Shown one piece after another: positions 35,210-43,566 of a stretch of 53,260 nucleotides of DNA. Position numbers and translations under genes: made by a program. The DNA is from Chitinophagaceae bacterium (GTDB taxonomy: Bacteria; Bacteroidota; Bacteroidia; Chitinophagales; Chitinophagaceae), in assembly GCA_947455605.1 (NCBI GenBank), contig CANGOX010000014.1:1-53260 (forward strand). The letters are read 5' to 3'. A model generated the notes under the pieces. It was not told the origin of the DNA. It ran no database searches and was given only the letters and a program-made list of their open reading frames with translations. The stretch's first letter is position 1, and every line of letters begins with the position of its first letter.

Positions 35210-36682
35210 ATGAAAATGAAAAAGAATTTTAAATATATCATCACTCTCAGCCTGTGTACGTTGTTCAGCGTTTCATGCCAGAGAGATCTGTTAAGCCCCA
35301 CGCCCCAGACCTCGGTTACGGATGCGTCGGCGTTTGATACGCCCAGCCGTATCCTCAGCCAGGTTATGTCATTATATGGTGCTTTAAAAAGCGGCCAGTT
35401 CTATGGTGGCCGTGCCATTGTTTATGGAGATATCCGTGGCGAAGATTTTATTAATGAGACCACTAACCTGGTTACCTCATCAGATGTGTGGAACAATAAC
35501 CCAACCAACTCTGCTACTGCGGTAGTGAACCTTTGGTCTCAGGCGTATTACACAATTAACATCTGTAATATCTTCCTGGAAGGTATGGCTTCCAAAGGAA
35601 CAGCTGTGGTTGGTGCATCAGTTTCCGGCAACTATATTGCCGAAGCAAAACTGGTAAGGGCATTGTGCTACTATACATTGCTGCAATATTATGCACGTCC
35701 TTATGCAGATGGTAATGGCACTAAGCCGGGTGTACCTTTGCGTTTAACCGCTATTAAAGGAGCAGGATTCTCCGACCTCGCAAGAAGCACGGTTGCCGAT
35801 GTATATGCACAGATCCTGAAAGATCTGAATGATGCAGAAACAGGTTTACCATTAACCAATGCTACTGCTACATTGAATACTACCCGTGCTCACCGCAATA
35901 CAGCCATTGCTTTGAAAACAAGGGTTTACCTCAGTATGCAACAGTATGCCAATGTGATCACAGAAGCGAACAAGATCGTTAGTGCTACGGCTCCGTTCAC
36001 AGCTACTACCGGTGTTGCACATGCATTGCAGCCAAGCATTGCTACGGTTTTCACAAACTATACAACCACTGAATCTATTTTGTCTCTGCCTATGTCTGCC
36101 ACTTCCGGCGACAATCCGGGAACACAGAACCAGCTTGGATTCTATTTTTACAATAATGGTTCTGTAGGTTCTGCTGAATTCTCTATGAACAATACTACCG
36201 GAATCATTACCAGCACTGCCTGGAGTGCAACAGATAAGCGCAGGGCTTTTATTTATACCAATACGGTCAATAATAAAAGATACCTCGCTAAATATGTAAC
36301 ACCTTCACCTTACACGGATTTTCCAATCATTATCCGTTACGCAGAAGTGCTGTTAAACCTGGCAGAAGCAAAAGTGCGTGTAGCCAATGCAGTTGATGCG
36401 CAGGCTGTGGCTTTATTAAGTGCGGTTCGTAACCGTTCTGATGCAGCCGTTTCTTACACCACTGTGGATTTTGCCAATGCAACCGCCCTGATCAATGCGA
36501 TCCTGCTTGAAAGAAGGATCGAGTTTATGGGCGAAGGTCTTCGTAATGGTGATCTGATGCGTTTATTGCAGACAATTCCTGCCAAAGGAAGTGCTGCTGC
36601 AAAAGCCCCTTCTGATCTGGGTTATATATGGCCTATTTCAAATACCGAGCTTTCCCTGAATAAATTATGTACAGATAACTAA
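35210..36682 (+). CDS. SusD/RagB-family nutrient-binding outer membrane lipoprotein (first pair)
   Basis: A 490-residue surface lipoprotein with a signal ending in LFSVSC, where the cysteine would be lipidated. Mature start QRDLLSPTPQTSVTDASAF has the short polar leader typical of SusD. The tetratricopeptide-like helical core includes YIAEAKLVRALCYYTLLQYY and, near the C-terminus, IRYAEVLLNLAEAK and LLERRIEFMGEGLRNGDLMR, all standard RagB/SusD segments. It caps the SusC barrel and captures ligand. The gap to susC is 26 bp, so the pair is one transcript. A second ATG two codons in is an equal candidate start. A terminator hairpin follows at 36733-36771. Confidence 0.96.
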   Translation: MKMKKNFKYIITLSLCTLFSVSCQRDLLSPTPQTSVTDASAFDTPSRILSQVMSLYGALKSGQFYGGRAIVYGDIRGEDFINETTNLVTSSDVWNNNPTNSATAVVNLWSQAYYTINICNIFLEGMASKGTAVVGASVSGNYIAEAKLVRALCYYTLLQYYARPYADGNGTKPGVPLRLTAIKGAGFSDLARSTVADVYAQILKDLNDAETGLPLTNATATLNTTRAHRNTAIALKTRVYLSMQQYANVITEANKIVSATAPFTATTGVAHALQPSIATVFTNYTTTESILSLPMSATSGDNPGTQNQLGFYFYNNGSVGSAEFSMNNTTGIITSTAWSATDKRRAFIYTNTVNNKRYLAKYVTPSPYTDFPIIIRYAEVLLNLAEAKVRVANAVDAQAVALLSAVRNRSDAAVSYTTVDFANATALINAILLERRIEFMGEGLRNGDLMRLLQTIPAKGSAAAKAPSDLGYIWPISNTELSLNKLCTDN

Positions 36683-36732
36683 TTCTTACATATGTTTTTT
36701 TAAGGGCAAAAATGCCCGGATTACAATCTGAC

Positions 36733-36771
36733 AAAAAAATGACCAAGTCGTAATTGCGGCTTGGTCATTTT
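36733..36771 (+). terminator. Terminator after the first SusC/SusD pair
   Basis: AAAATGACCAAG (36736-36747) and CTTGGTCATTTT (36760-36771) pair as a 12 bp stem with a short imperfect extension (TCG/CGG region) and end in T's. It separates the first pair from the second. The rest of this 260 bp gap is AT-rich; TATCTTTT at 36892-36899 is a weak -7 candidate for the second susC. Confidence 0.75.
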
Positions 36772-36942
36772 ATGTAAACACCTAACTAGTTGATAATCAA
36801 TGATTATAATTTTATGTTACAAGCCATAACCAATGTATTTGACAAAAATTGCAGCTAAAGACAACAATGTGTTGTCCTAAGGTGTTTATGTTATCTTTTC
36901 TTTAACTAATTTGCACCCCCGCAAACAACTAAAAACTGAATT

Positions 36943-39900
36943 ATGAGAAAATTAGTCACAATGTTATTGTGTGTTGTGTTGGCTATTACCCAAATTGCCG
37001 CACAATCCCGTACGGTAAAAGGTAAAGTTACCGACGATAAGAACACGCCTGTTGCCGGAGCTTCGGTAACGGTTAAAGGCACCACAGCCGGTACAACAAC
37101 CGGTGCTGATGGTAGCTTTTCCCTTAATGTTCCTGCTGCAGGCAAAGTGCTTGTGATCAGTTCATTGAACTTTACAAGCCAGGAAGTAACGATTGGTTCA
37201 AAAACCAATATTACTGTTTCCCTGCAGTCAAGTACACAAAATCTACAGGAAGTAGTCGTAGTAGGTTATGGTACCCAGCGCAAACAGGATGTAACCGCTG
37301 CGGTAACAAAAGTTAGCGGAGACAAAGTAGCCAATGTGCCTTTGAGTTCTGTAGACCAGATCCTTCAGGGTAAAGCTGCCGGTGTGCAGTCTGTTACTTT
37401 TAGCGGACAGCCCGGTGCTAACCAATCTGTAAGGATCCGTGGTATCGGTTCTTACTCTGCCTCTGCACAGCCGTTGTATGTTATTGATGGTGTTCAGATC
37501 AATGCAGGTGACTTCTCAAGGTTAAGTACTACCTCAAACGTATTGGCAGGTTTAAACCCTGACGATATCGAGTCTATCTCTATATTGAAAGATGCGGCAG
37601 CTACAGCAGTGTATGGTTCAAGAGGTGGTAATGGTGTAATCGTAATCACAACTAAAAAAGGTAAAGCAGGTAAAACTGCGTTTAATGTTACTGCTGAAGT
37701 GGGTAACAATACCATGGGTAATATCCCGGATGCAGCCAAGCCGCTAAATGCAGCTGACTGGTCAATGTTATTTAAAGAGTCTTATATTAATGCAGGTGGT
37801 TCAGCAGCTAATGCAGATGCAACACTGGCTTCTTATGGTAATGGTCTGGCTGATGTAAGCTGGAAAGATATGGTTAGCCGCAATGGTGCGCAGCAGCAAT
37901 ACAATATCTCTGCACAGGGTGGTGATGCAAAAACCACTTTCTACTTATCTACCGGGTTCTTCAAGCAGGAAGCTTCTACGATTGGTTCTGACCTGAAACG
38001 TATCTCAGGAAAGATTGCTCTGGATCACCAGGCAAGTAAGAAGTTCTCTGTAGGACTAAACCTGTCTCCAACCTTTACGAATCAGAATACACCTTCTACA
38101 AACGGTGGATTCTTTGCAAGCCCTGTATTGGCTATCTTCTTTAACAGGCCTTTGCAAAATCCATACAATGCAGACGGAACCCTGAATATCGGTACAGGCA
38201 CGAAAGATTTCTCTTCAACTTACAATCCATTGTTCATTGCACAGAATGATATTCATAGCTTAAACCGCTTACAGTTGTTTGGAGATGGACATGCTAAATA
38301 TGAGATCCTCGACAACCTGAAATTTACTACCAAAATCGGTGCTCAGTATGATAATCTCGAAGAGTATACTTACAACAACCCATTCCATGGTGATGGTAAG
38401 GCCGCTAATGGTAGAGGTTTTTCTTATATTACCAGGTATTTCCTGTATGACTGGACCAACCAGTTGGATTATCATATCAACCTGTTGAATGATAAGAGCT
38501 TGAGTGTTGATGCGAAAGTTGGTTATGAGTCAATTACTTCAAAAGGTTTCACAACATCAGCACGTGCTGATAACTTTTCTACGCCTTTACTTCCTTTATC
38601 TGTTAACGCATCATCTGTTATCACAGGATCTGCAAGCGGAAATGATTATAGTTTTGCTTCTGTATTCTCTACTGCAACCGTTTCTTACAAAGGAAAATAC
38701 GTTTTATCGGGTAGCTTCAGAAGGGATGGTTCTTCCCGTTTTTCTGCCGCTAATCTGTATGGTAATTTCCCAGCAGGAAGTTTTGCATGGAATGTGAGCA
38801 AAGAGAACTTTATGTCTAAAGTGAATTTTGTAAGCGACCTGAAAGTAAGAGCTTCTTATGGTACATCAGGTAACGCTGAAGTAGGTAACTACGGTTGGAG
38901 GCAGTTATTCAGTTATGGTTCTAACTATAACCAATTACCGGGTGGTACTTTTAGCGGTATTGGTAATACAGACCTTACTTGGGAAAGAACCTTGCAGAAA
39001 GACTTTGGTTTAGACTTCAGCGTGCTGAAAGGCAAAGTGAATTTTGTAGTTGATTTCTATTGGAAGCGTTCTGACGGATTATTGTTCAACCAGCCACTTT
39101 CTTTAACAACCGGTTTTGGTTCTATTACCAAGAACGTAGGTGGTATGACCAACAATGGTGTGGAAGTAACCGTTAACGCTACTCCGGTAAGCACCCGTAA
39201 TTTCTCTTGGGATGTAAGCTTCAACTTTACCAATAACAAAAATAAATTGACTCAATTACCTGATGGACAAACACAGATCATCAACGGCCAGTTCCTGAAC
39301 AAACCGGGCTATGATGTGTATAGCTTCTACATGCGCCAGTGGGCAGGTGTAGATCCTGCTACAGGTAGTCCTCAGTGGTATGTAGATGATACAAAATCTA
39401 CCATTACAACCAACTATAATGCTGCACAACGGGTAATCACAGGTTTACAGGCAGATCCTAAAGTATATGGTGGTTTCTCGAATACCTTCCGTTATAAAGC
39501 ATTCAGCATTGGTGCCGACTTCTATTATAATTACGGCAACTATGTTCAGGATACCTGGAATGCTTATCTATTTGATGAGGTTAACCCTGCCTACGGTAAA
39601 TATTCGGTAAACTTAGCCAGATGGCAGAAACCCGGTGATATTACCAACGTTCCAAAACTGGTATATGGCTCAACCAATTTCTCAAACTCAGCCTCTACCC
39701 GTTTCCTGTTTAAAGGTGATTTCATCAGATTACGTAACGTTACGGTTTCTTATGATGCACCGTCTAATGTGTTGAAAAAATTGGGTATCAGCAGCCTGAG
39801 GTTCTATGTAAGGGGTTCAAATCTGTGGACTAAAACCTACGATCCAAACCTGACCATCGATCCTGAACAAGGCGTTTCCAGCCAGTCAAACCTGAACATT

Positions 39901-39945
39901 ATTTATAACAAAGCCGTAACTGCCGGTTTGACCTTAGGATTCTAA
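36943..39945 (+). CDS. SusC/RagA-family TonB-linked outer membrane protein (second pair)
   Basis: A 1000-residue outer-membrane transporter, 58 residues shorter than the first SusC. The signal peptide ends near AQ at 20-21. The carboxypeptidase-like domain is SRTVKGKVTDDKNTPVAGAS, followed by EVVVVGYGTQRKQDV at the TonB box/plug boundary, and the SusC marks RIRGIGSYSASAQPLYVIDG, LNPDDIESISILKDAAATAV and YGSRGGNGVIVITTKKG. The barrel ends in VTAGLTLGF. It shares domain order with the first SusC but differs throughout the barrel, so it probably imports a different ligand and is not a recent tandem duplicate. The paired SusD starts 24 bp downstream. Confidence 0.97.
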   Translation: MRKLVTMLLCVVLAITQIAAQSRTVKGKVTDDKNTPVAGASVTVKGTTAGTTTGADGSFSLNVPAAGKVLVISSLNFTSQEVTIGSKTNITVSLQSSTQNLQEVVVVGYGTQRKQDVTAAVTKVSGDKVANVPLSSVDQILQGKAAGVQSVTFSGQPGANQSVRIRGIGSYSASAQPLYVIDGVQINAGDFSRLSTTSNVLAGLNPDDIESISILKDAAATAVYGSRGGNGVIVITTKKGKAGKTAFNVTAEVGNNTMGNIPDAAKPLNAADWSMLFKESYINAGGSAANADATLASYGNGLADVSWKDMVSRNGAQQQYNISAQGGDAKTTFYLSTGFFKQEASTIGSDLKRISGKIALDHQASKKFSVGLNLSPTFTNQNTPSTNGGFFASPVLAIFFNRPLQNPYNADGTLNIGTGTKDFSSTYNPLFIAQNDIHSLNRLQLFGDGHAKYEILDNLKFTTKIGAQYDNLEEYTYNNPFHGDGKAANGRGFSYITRYFLYDWTNQLDYHINLLNDKSLSVDAKVGYESITSKGFTTSARADNFSTPLLPLSVNASSVITGSASGNDYSFASVFSTATVSYKGKYVLSGSFRRDGSSRFSAANLYGNFPAGSFAWNVSKENFMSKVNFVSDLKVRASYGTSGNAEVGNYGWRQLFSYGSNYNQLPGGTFSGIGNTDLTWERTLQKDFGLDFSVLKGKVNFVVDFYWKRSDGLLFNQPLSLTTGFGSITKNVGGMTNNGVEVTVNATPVSTRNFSWDVSFNFTNNKNKLTQLPDGQTQIINGQFLNKPGYDVYSFYMRQWAGVDPATGSPQWYVDDTKSTITTNYNAAQRVITGLQADPKVYGGFSNTFRYKAFSIGADFYYNYGNYVQDTWNAYLFDEVNPAYGKYSVNLARWQKPGDITNVPKLVYGSTNFSNSASTRFLFKGDFIRLRNVTVSYDAPSNVLKKLGISSLRFYVRGSNLWTKTYDPNLTIDPEQGVSSQSNLNIIYNKAVTAGLTLGF

Positions 39946-39969
39946 TTGTTAACCCAAAAAATTGAAAAA

Positions 39970-41388
39970 ATGAAATTGAATATTAAATATATAGCCCCGC
40001 TTTTAGGCCTTGCAATGATTGCAACGTCCTGCTCAAAAAGCTACTTAGACCTGAAGCCTTATAACTCAGTGTTGTTAACTGATGCTATCAAATCTGAAGC
40101 AGATCTTCAGGTAGCATTGGCCGGTACCTATTCTTCACTGCGTTCAACAAATCTTTACGGAAGAACCCTTCCGGTAAGAGGCGATCTGCAGGCTGATAAC
40201 ACTTTTATTACAACCGGCAATTCAGGCCGTTATATCAGTATGAACAACTATGTGTTCACATCTGCTGATGGAGATGCCAATGGTATCTGGACATCCGGGT
40301 ATGTTGCTATTAAAAATGCGAACACCGTTATCAACTCAGGTTTAGGCGGTACTGCTAATATTAACCAGTATATCGGTGAAGCTTACGCGATCCGTGCGTT
40401 GATGCATTTTGAATTGGTAAGGAATTTTTCTCAGCCTTACACTGTTGATCCTAATGCTGCCGGTATTCCCATCGTAACTACCTTCGATCAGAATCTGAAA
40501 CCAAGCCGTCCTACCGTAAAAGATGTGTATACCCAGATCATTGCTGACCTGGAGAAAGCATACACTTCTATGACCCTTTACAGAGGTACCGGTTATATGT
40601 CTAAATATGCTGCAAGAGCTCTGGAAGCAAGAGTATATGCTGCAATGGGCGATTGGACGAATGCAAAAGCAATGGCTACTGATGTAATTACCAACAGCGG
40701 TTTTGCTTTGGTACCTGCTACCAGCTATGTGAACTATTGGGGTAATCCTGCTGCTCAGACCACAACAAAAAATGAAACATTCTTTGAAGTAGTAAGTGAA
40801 GCTTTAAACAACAACGGTTTTGATCAGATCGGTTTCATTTACCTTACCACAGGTGGTGGTTACGGCGATGTTCTCGCTACACCTGAACTAGCCGGTTTAT
40901 ATTCAGCCACTGATGTAAGGAAAAACCTTTGCGCTGTGGGTGCACGCACCGGCCAGGCAGGTACCGTTTATCTGTGTCAGAAATACATCAATGCTGCGGG
41001 TAGTGGAGATCATGATGATACAAAAGTGATGAGACTTGCTGAAGTTTACATGATTTTGGCGGAAGCTAACTATAACTTGGGTGATATCGTTAATGCAAAC
41101 CTTAACCTGAATATCGTAGCTAAGGCAAGAGATCTTTCTTTTGCAGGTTATGCCAGCACAGGTGCACAGGTATTGGAAGATATCCTTACCGAAAGAAGGA
41201 AAGAACTGGCATTTGAAGGACAGCGTTTCTTCGACCTGTTACGTTTGAAAAGAAGCTGGACTAAAGTGAAAAATCAGAATCCTTTAACTACCGTAGCAGT
41301 AGCTCCGGGTAATGCGGGAAGCCTGTTACCTATTCCACAGGCCGAACTGGATGCTAATAAGAGCATGACCCAGAATCCTGGCTATTAA
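39970..41388 (+). CDS. SusD/RagB-family nutrient-binding outer membrane lipoprotein (second pair)
   Basis: A 472-residue surface lipoprotein. The ATG at 39970 gives MKLNIKYIAPLLGLAMIATSC with a good lipobox; an upstream TTG at 39946 would extend it by eight residues and is unlikely. Mature start SKSYLDLKPYNSV is a classic SusD beginning, and the C-terminal ILTERRKELAFEGQRFFDLL and LLPIPQAELDANKSM are near-canonical. The core helices include YIGEAYAIRALMHFELVRNF. It would bind ligand over the second SusC barrel. The pair ends at a strong terminator (41411-41442). No enzyme gene accompanies it. Confidence 0.96.
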   Translation: MKLNIKYIAPLLGLAMIATSCSKSYLDLKPYNSVLLTDAIKSEADLQVALAGTYSSLRSTNLYGRTLPVRGDLQADNTFITTGNSGRYISMNNYVFTSADGDANGIWTSGYVAIKNANTVINSGLGGTANINQYIGEAYAIRALMHFELVRNFSQPYTVDPNAAGIPIVTTFDQNLKPSRPTVKDVYTQIIADLEKAYTSMTLYRGTGYMSKYAARALEARVYAAMGDWTNAKAMATDVITNSGFALVPATSYVNYWGNPAAQTTTKNETFFEVVSEALNNNGFDQIGFIYLTTGGGYGDVLATPELAGLYSATDVRKNLCAVGARTGQAGTVYLCQKYINAAGSGDHDDTKVMRLAEVYMILAEANYNLGDIVNANLNLNIVAKARDLSFAGYASTGAQVLEDILTERRKELAFEGQRFFDLLRLKRSWTKVKNQNPLTTVAVAPGNAGSLLPIPQAELDANKSMTQNPGY

Positions 41389-41410
41389 TCGATACTTTTT
41401 CCCAGAAATA

Positions 41411-41442
41411 AAAAAGGGCTGCCGGAAACGACAGCCCTTTTT
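41411..41442 (+). terminator. Terminator after the second SusC/SusD pair
   Basis: AAAAAGGGCTG (41411-41421) pairs with CAGCCCTTTTT (41432-41442): an 11 bp stem with a 10 nt loop and T-run, 22 bp after the susD stop. Confidence 0.92.
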
Positions 41443-41480
41443 GTATCGGATAAGTATGTAATTTGAGACAAAAGAATCAT

Positions 41481-42164
41481 ATGCAGTATCATAAAATAAT
41501 ATTCACAAGTTTGCTGCTTGTTTCTATGCAATGGGTCAATGCTCAATCTACTGTTGATCATCCATTGATAGATAAGAATAGCGGCAACCTTTTGTATTAT
41601 TATCAGAAGGAGGAGATACAGGGGCATCCTTTTTTTAAAGACAAATGGATCGATGCAAATATTACCGATCAAAACGGGTATGTTTTCAAAAACATCCTTA
41701 TCAAGATCGATACTTACCGCAATACAGTTGTGTTTAACCGTAATGATTCTTCTTATGAACTCGGGCCAATGGTTGCCCAGATATGTTTTTTCCCAAATGC
41801 AGGAGATACCACTCAAAAAATGATCTTTAAAAAAGGGTATGATGTAACGGCTTTTATTAAAGCTGATAAATACCTTCAGGTTTTGGCGGAGGGAAAGATT
41901 TTATTGCTGAAAGATTATCATAAAGAACTGGAAGATTATACCGAATATGGGAATGCCACTAAAATGAAAAGGTATCGGGATGTGGAGCAATATTATATTG
42001 GTAAAGACGGACAATTTACCGGTATTGGTTTATCAAAGAAAAACCTTGAGAATGCATTGCAGACCAGGTGGCCGCAAGTGGATGCCTATTTAAAACAGAA
42101 AGAGTTGTCCGGCAAGGATGAGAAGAGTTGGGCAGCTGCAATTGCGTATTATAATTCCTTGTAG
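41481..42164 (+). CDS. Exported protein of unknown function
   Basis: A 227-residue protein. The ATG at 41481 begins a signal peptide (MQYHKIIFTSLLLVSMQWVNAQ, cut after the AQ), so it is exported to the periplasm or surface. No lipobox or T9SS tail is seen. Later segments include LIDKNSGNLLYYYQKEEIQG, a strand-rich middle (VVFNRNDSSYELGPMVAQIC) and a lysine- and tyrosine-rich helical C-terminal third with KDYHKELEDYTEYGNATKMK. I do not recognise a family. It stands alone between the second susD and the convergent TlpA-like gene, with terminator-type hairpins on both sides, so its regulation is independent. Confidence 0.7.
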   Translation: MQYHKIIFTSLLLVSMQWVNAQSTVDHPLIDKNSGNLLYYYQKEEIQGHPFFKDKWIDANITDQNGYVFKNILIKIDTYRNTVVFNRNDSSYELGPMVAQICFFPNAGDTTQKMIFKKGYDVTAFIKADKYLQVLAEGKILLLKDYHKELEDYTEYGNATKMKRYRDVEQYYIGKDGQFTGIGLSKKNLENALQTRWPQVDAYLKQKELSGKDEKSWAAAIAYYNSL

Positions 42165-42204
42165 AGATTTATTGTTTCAATAATTTTCGAAATATGTGCA
42201 TTAT

Positions 42205-42264
42205 TCTCTTTGCGTCCCTTGCGTTTCGTTGCGCTACTGCTTTTTTACAGCTGTAACGCAAAGA
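42205..42264. repeat. TTGCG-word inverted repeat between convergent genes
   Basis: TTGCG recurs at 42209, 42218 and 42228 (9-10 nt steps), and CTCTTTGCGT (42205-42214) is the reverse complement of ACGCAAAGAG (42255-42264). Beyond it a second hairpin at 42316-42360 provides the likely terminator. The same TTGCG words build the hairpin at 52136-52191. Confidence 0.75.
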
Positions 42265-42315
42265 GCGCAATGAGTACTCAAAATAACTTAAGTATAAGAA
42301 AGCTGATAAGATTTA

Positions 42316-42360
42316 TCAATAATCATCCCAAGTACCAGAGGTGCCCGGGATGATTATTGA
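42316..42360. terminator. Bidirectional hairpin between convergent genes
   Basis: TCAATAATCATCCC (42316-42329) pairs perfectly with GGGATGATTATTGA (42347-42360), a 14 bp stem with a 17 nt loop. It sits between the stops of the exported protein gene and the TlpA-like gene. T-runs are weak on both strands. Confidence 0.65.
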
Positions 42361-42385
42361 TTGTTAACTTCTTATGGCGATTCTT

Positions 42386-43516
42386 TTATTTCAATACCTC
42401 AGCCAGTTTCTTTTCAAGCTCCTCACCCCTTAATTCTGTGGCAATGATCTTACCTTGGGGATCTATCAATACATTAAACGGGATGCCTTCAATATGATAC
42501 AACGGAACCACACTGCTTGCCCATTGTTTGAGATCACTTACATGTGACCAGGTTAATTTATCGTCTTTGATCGCTTGCTCCCAATTCTCTTTTTCTTTAT
42601 CCAATGATACACCAAGGATGGTAAAATTCTTATCCTTGAACTTATTGAAAGCAGCTACCACGTTCGGATTTTCTCTTCTGCAGGGGCCACACCAGCTGGC
42701 CCAGAAATCAACCAATACAAATTTGCCTTTTAAACTGCTTAATAGAATTTGTTTTCCATTAACATCAGGCAAACTGATCTCTGGAGCCTGTTGGCCCATT
42801 AATGGATTTTTAGGAGGAGCTGTTGCAGCGGGTTTCTGAACGGTTAACAGGGCTTTGATCTTTGCGAGGCCACTATGTTCTTTAAATTTATCAGCAGATG
42901 CATTGACCAGTTTTAACACTTCTTCCTGATTCATGGTACGGGAAGCCATTCCCAAAGCATAATAACGGGCTGCAGGACTGTTTGACTGATTGATGAAATC
43001 AGTGATCTGCCCGTTCATTTGTTTGATCTGGGCATCTCTTTTATTCCGGATAAGAAGTAAGGTACTGTCGTCTGATCCCTCTTGCTGTAATGTGTCTATC
43101 TGTTTAAATGTGGCATATAAGGCCGAATCTTTTTTGCGGTAGTCTTCAAATAATACATGCAGACTCTGGCTGGCTTCCGAACCTTCTACGATATAGGCGC
43201 GATAGTTATTTACATCAAGACCTACTTTGATGCTTTTGCCATCGTTCACCAGTAATACATCCGGTCCGTTCTCGATCACCAGCCTGTACAGCGCTTCTTC
43301 TTTACCCATTGCGCGTAAAGTGAATGTACCATTGGATGCCAATGTGCCGGAATCGAGGATCACAGGTTGCTCACCACCATAGGGAAGTTCCTGCAGAAAT
43401 ATTTTTTTGGCAGGTGCATGTTCGATCTTGCCGCTTACGGTGAAGGCGCCGAATTTTTTTTCCTGGCATGCAGTAAGGGCGAGAACTGTTGTTGTAATGA
43501 GCAGTAGTTTTTTCAT
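42386..43516 (-). CDS. TlpA-like thioredoxin lipoprotein with DUF4369 domain
   Basis: A 376-residue envelope protein. The signal ends in LTAC with C17 as lipobox cysteine. Residues about 20-130 are a DUF4369-type beta domain (FTVSGKIEHAPAKKIFLQEL). A helical linker follows (about 130-235), then an AhpC/TSA-thioredoxin domain with GQQAPEISLPDVNG, the redox motif WCGPCRRE near residue 275, and the cis-proline loop GIPFNVLIDPQGK. The proline precedes FNV in place of the more common TxFxI. Such proteins are abundant in Bacteroidota and are thought to reduce disulfides in periplasmic substrates; the specific substrate is unknown. A short gap (50 bp) with C/G-rich repeats separates it from gatB, which lies upstream on the same strand. 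Confidence 0.92.
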   Translation of the reverse strand: MKKLLLITTTVLALTACQEKKFGAFTVSGKIEHAPAKKIFLQELPYGGEQPVILDSGTLASNGTFTLRAMGKEEALYRLVIENGPDVLLVNDGKSIKVGLDVNNYRAYIVEGSEASQSLHVLFEDYRKKDSALYATFKQIDTLQQEGSDDSTLLLIRNKRDAQIKQMNGQITDFINQSNSPAARYYALGMASRTMNQEEVLKLVNASADKFKEHSGLAKIKALLTVQKPAATAPPKNPLMGQQAPEISLPDVNGKQILLSSLKGKFVLVDFWASWCGPCRRENPNVVAAFNKFKDKNFTILGVSLDKEKENWEQAIKDDKLTWSHVSDLKQWASSVVPLYHIEGIPFNVLIDPQGKIIATELRGEELEKKLAEVLK

Positions 43517-43566
43517 AATAGTTAGTTACCCACCCCTTACCCCTCCAGGGAGGGATATGAGTAGTG

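Noticed and set aside
39946..39969. TTG start directly after the second susC stop
   Set aside because: It would add eight residues before a clean signal peptide and lipobox that begin at the ATG at 39970.
32007..41388. Recent duplication of one SusC/SusD pair
   Set aside because: The two SusC proteins differ across the barrel and in length (1058 and 1000 residues), and the two SusD proteins share only family motifs.
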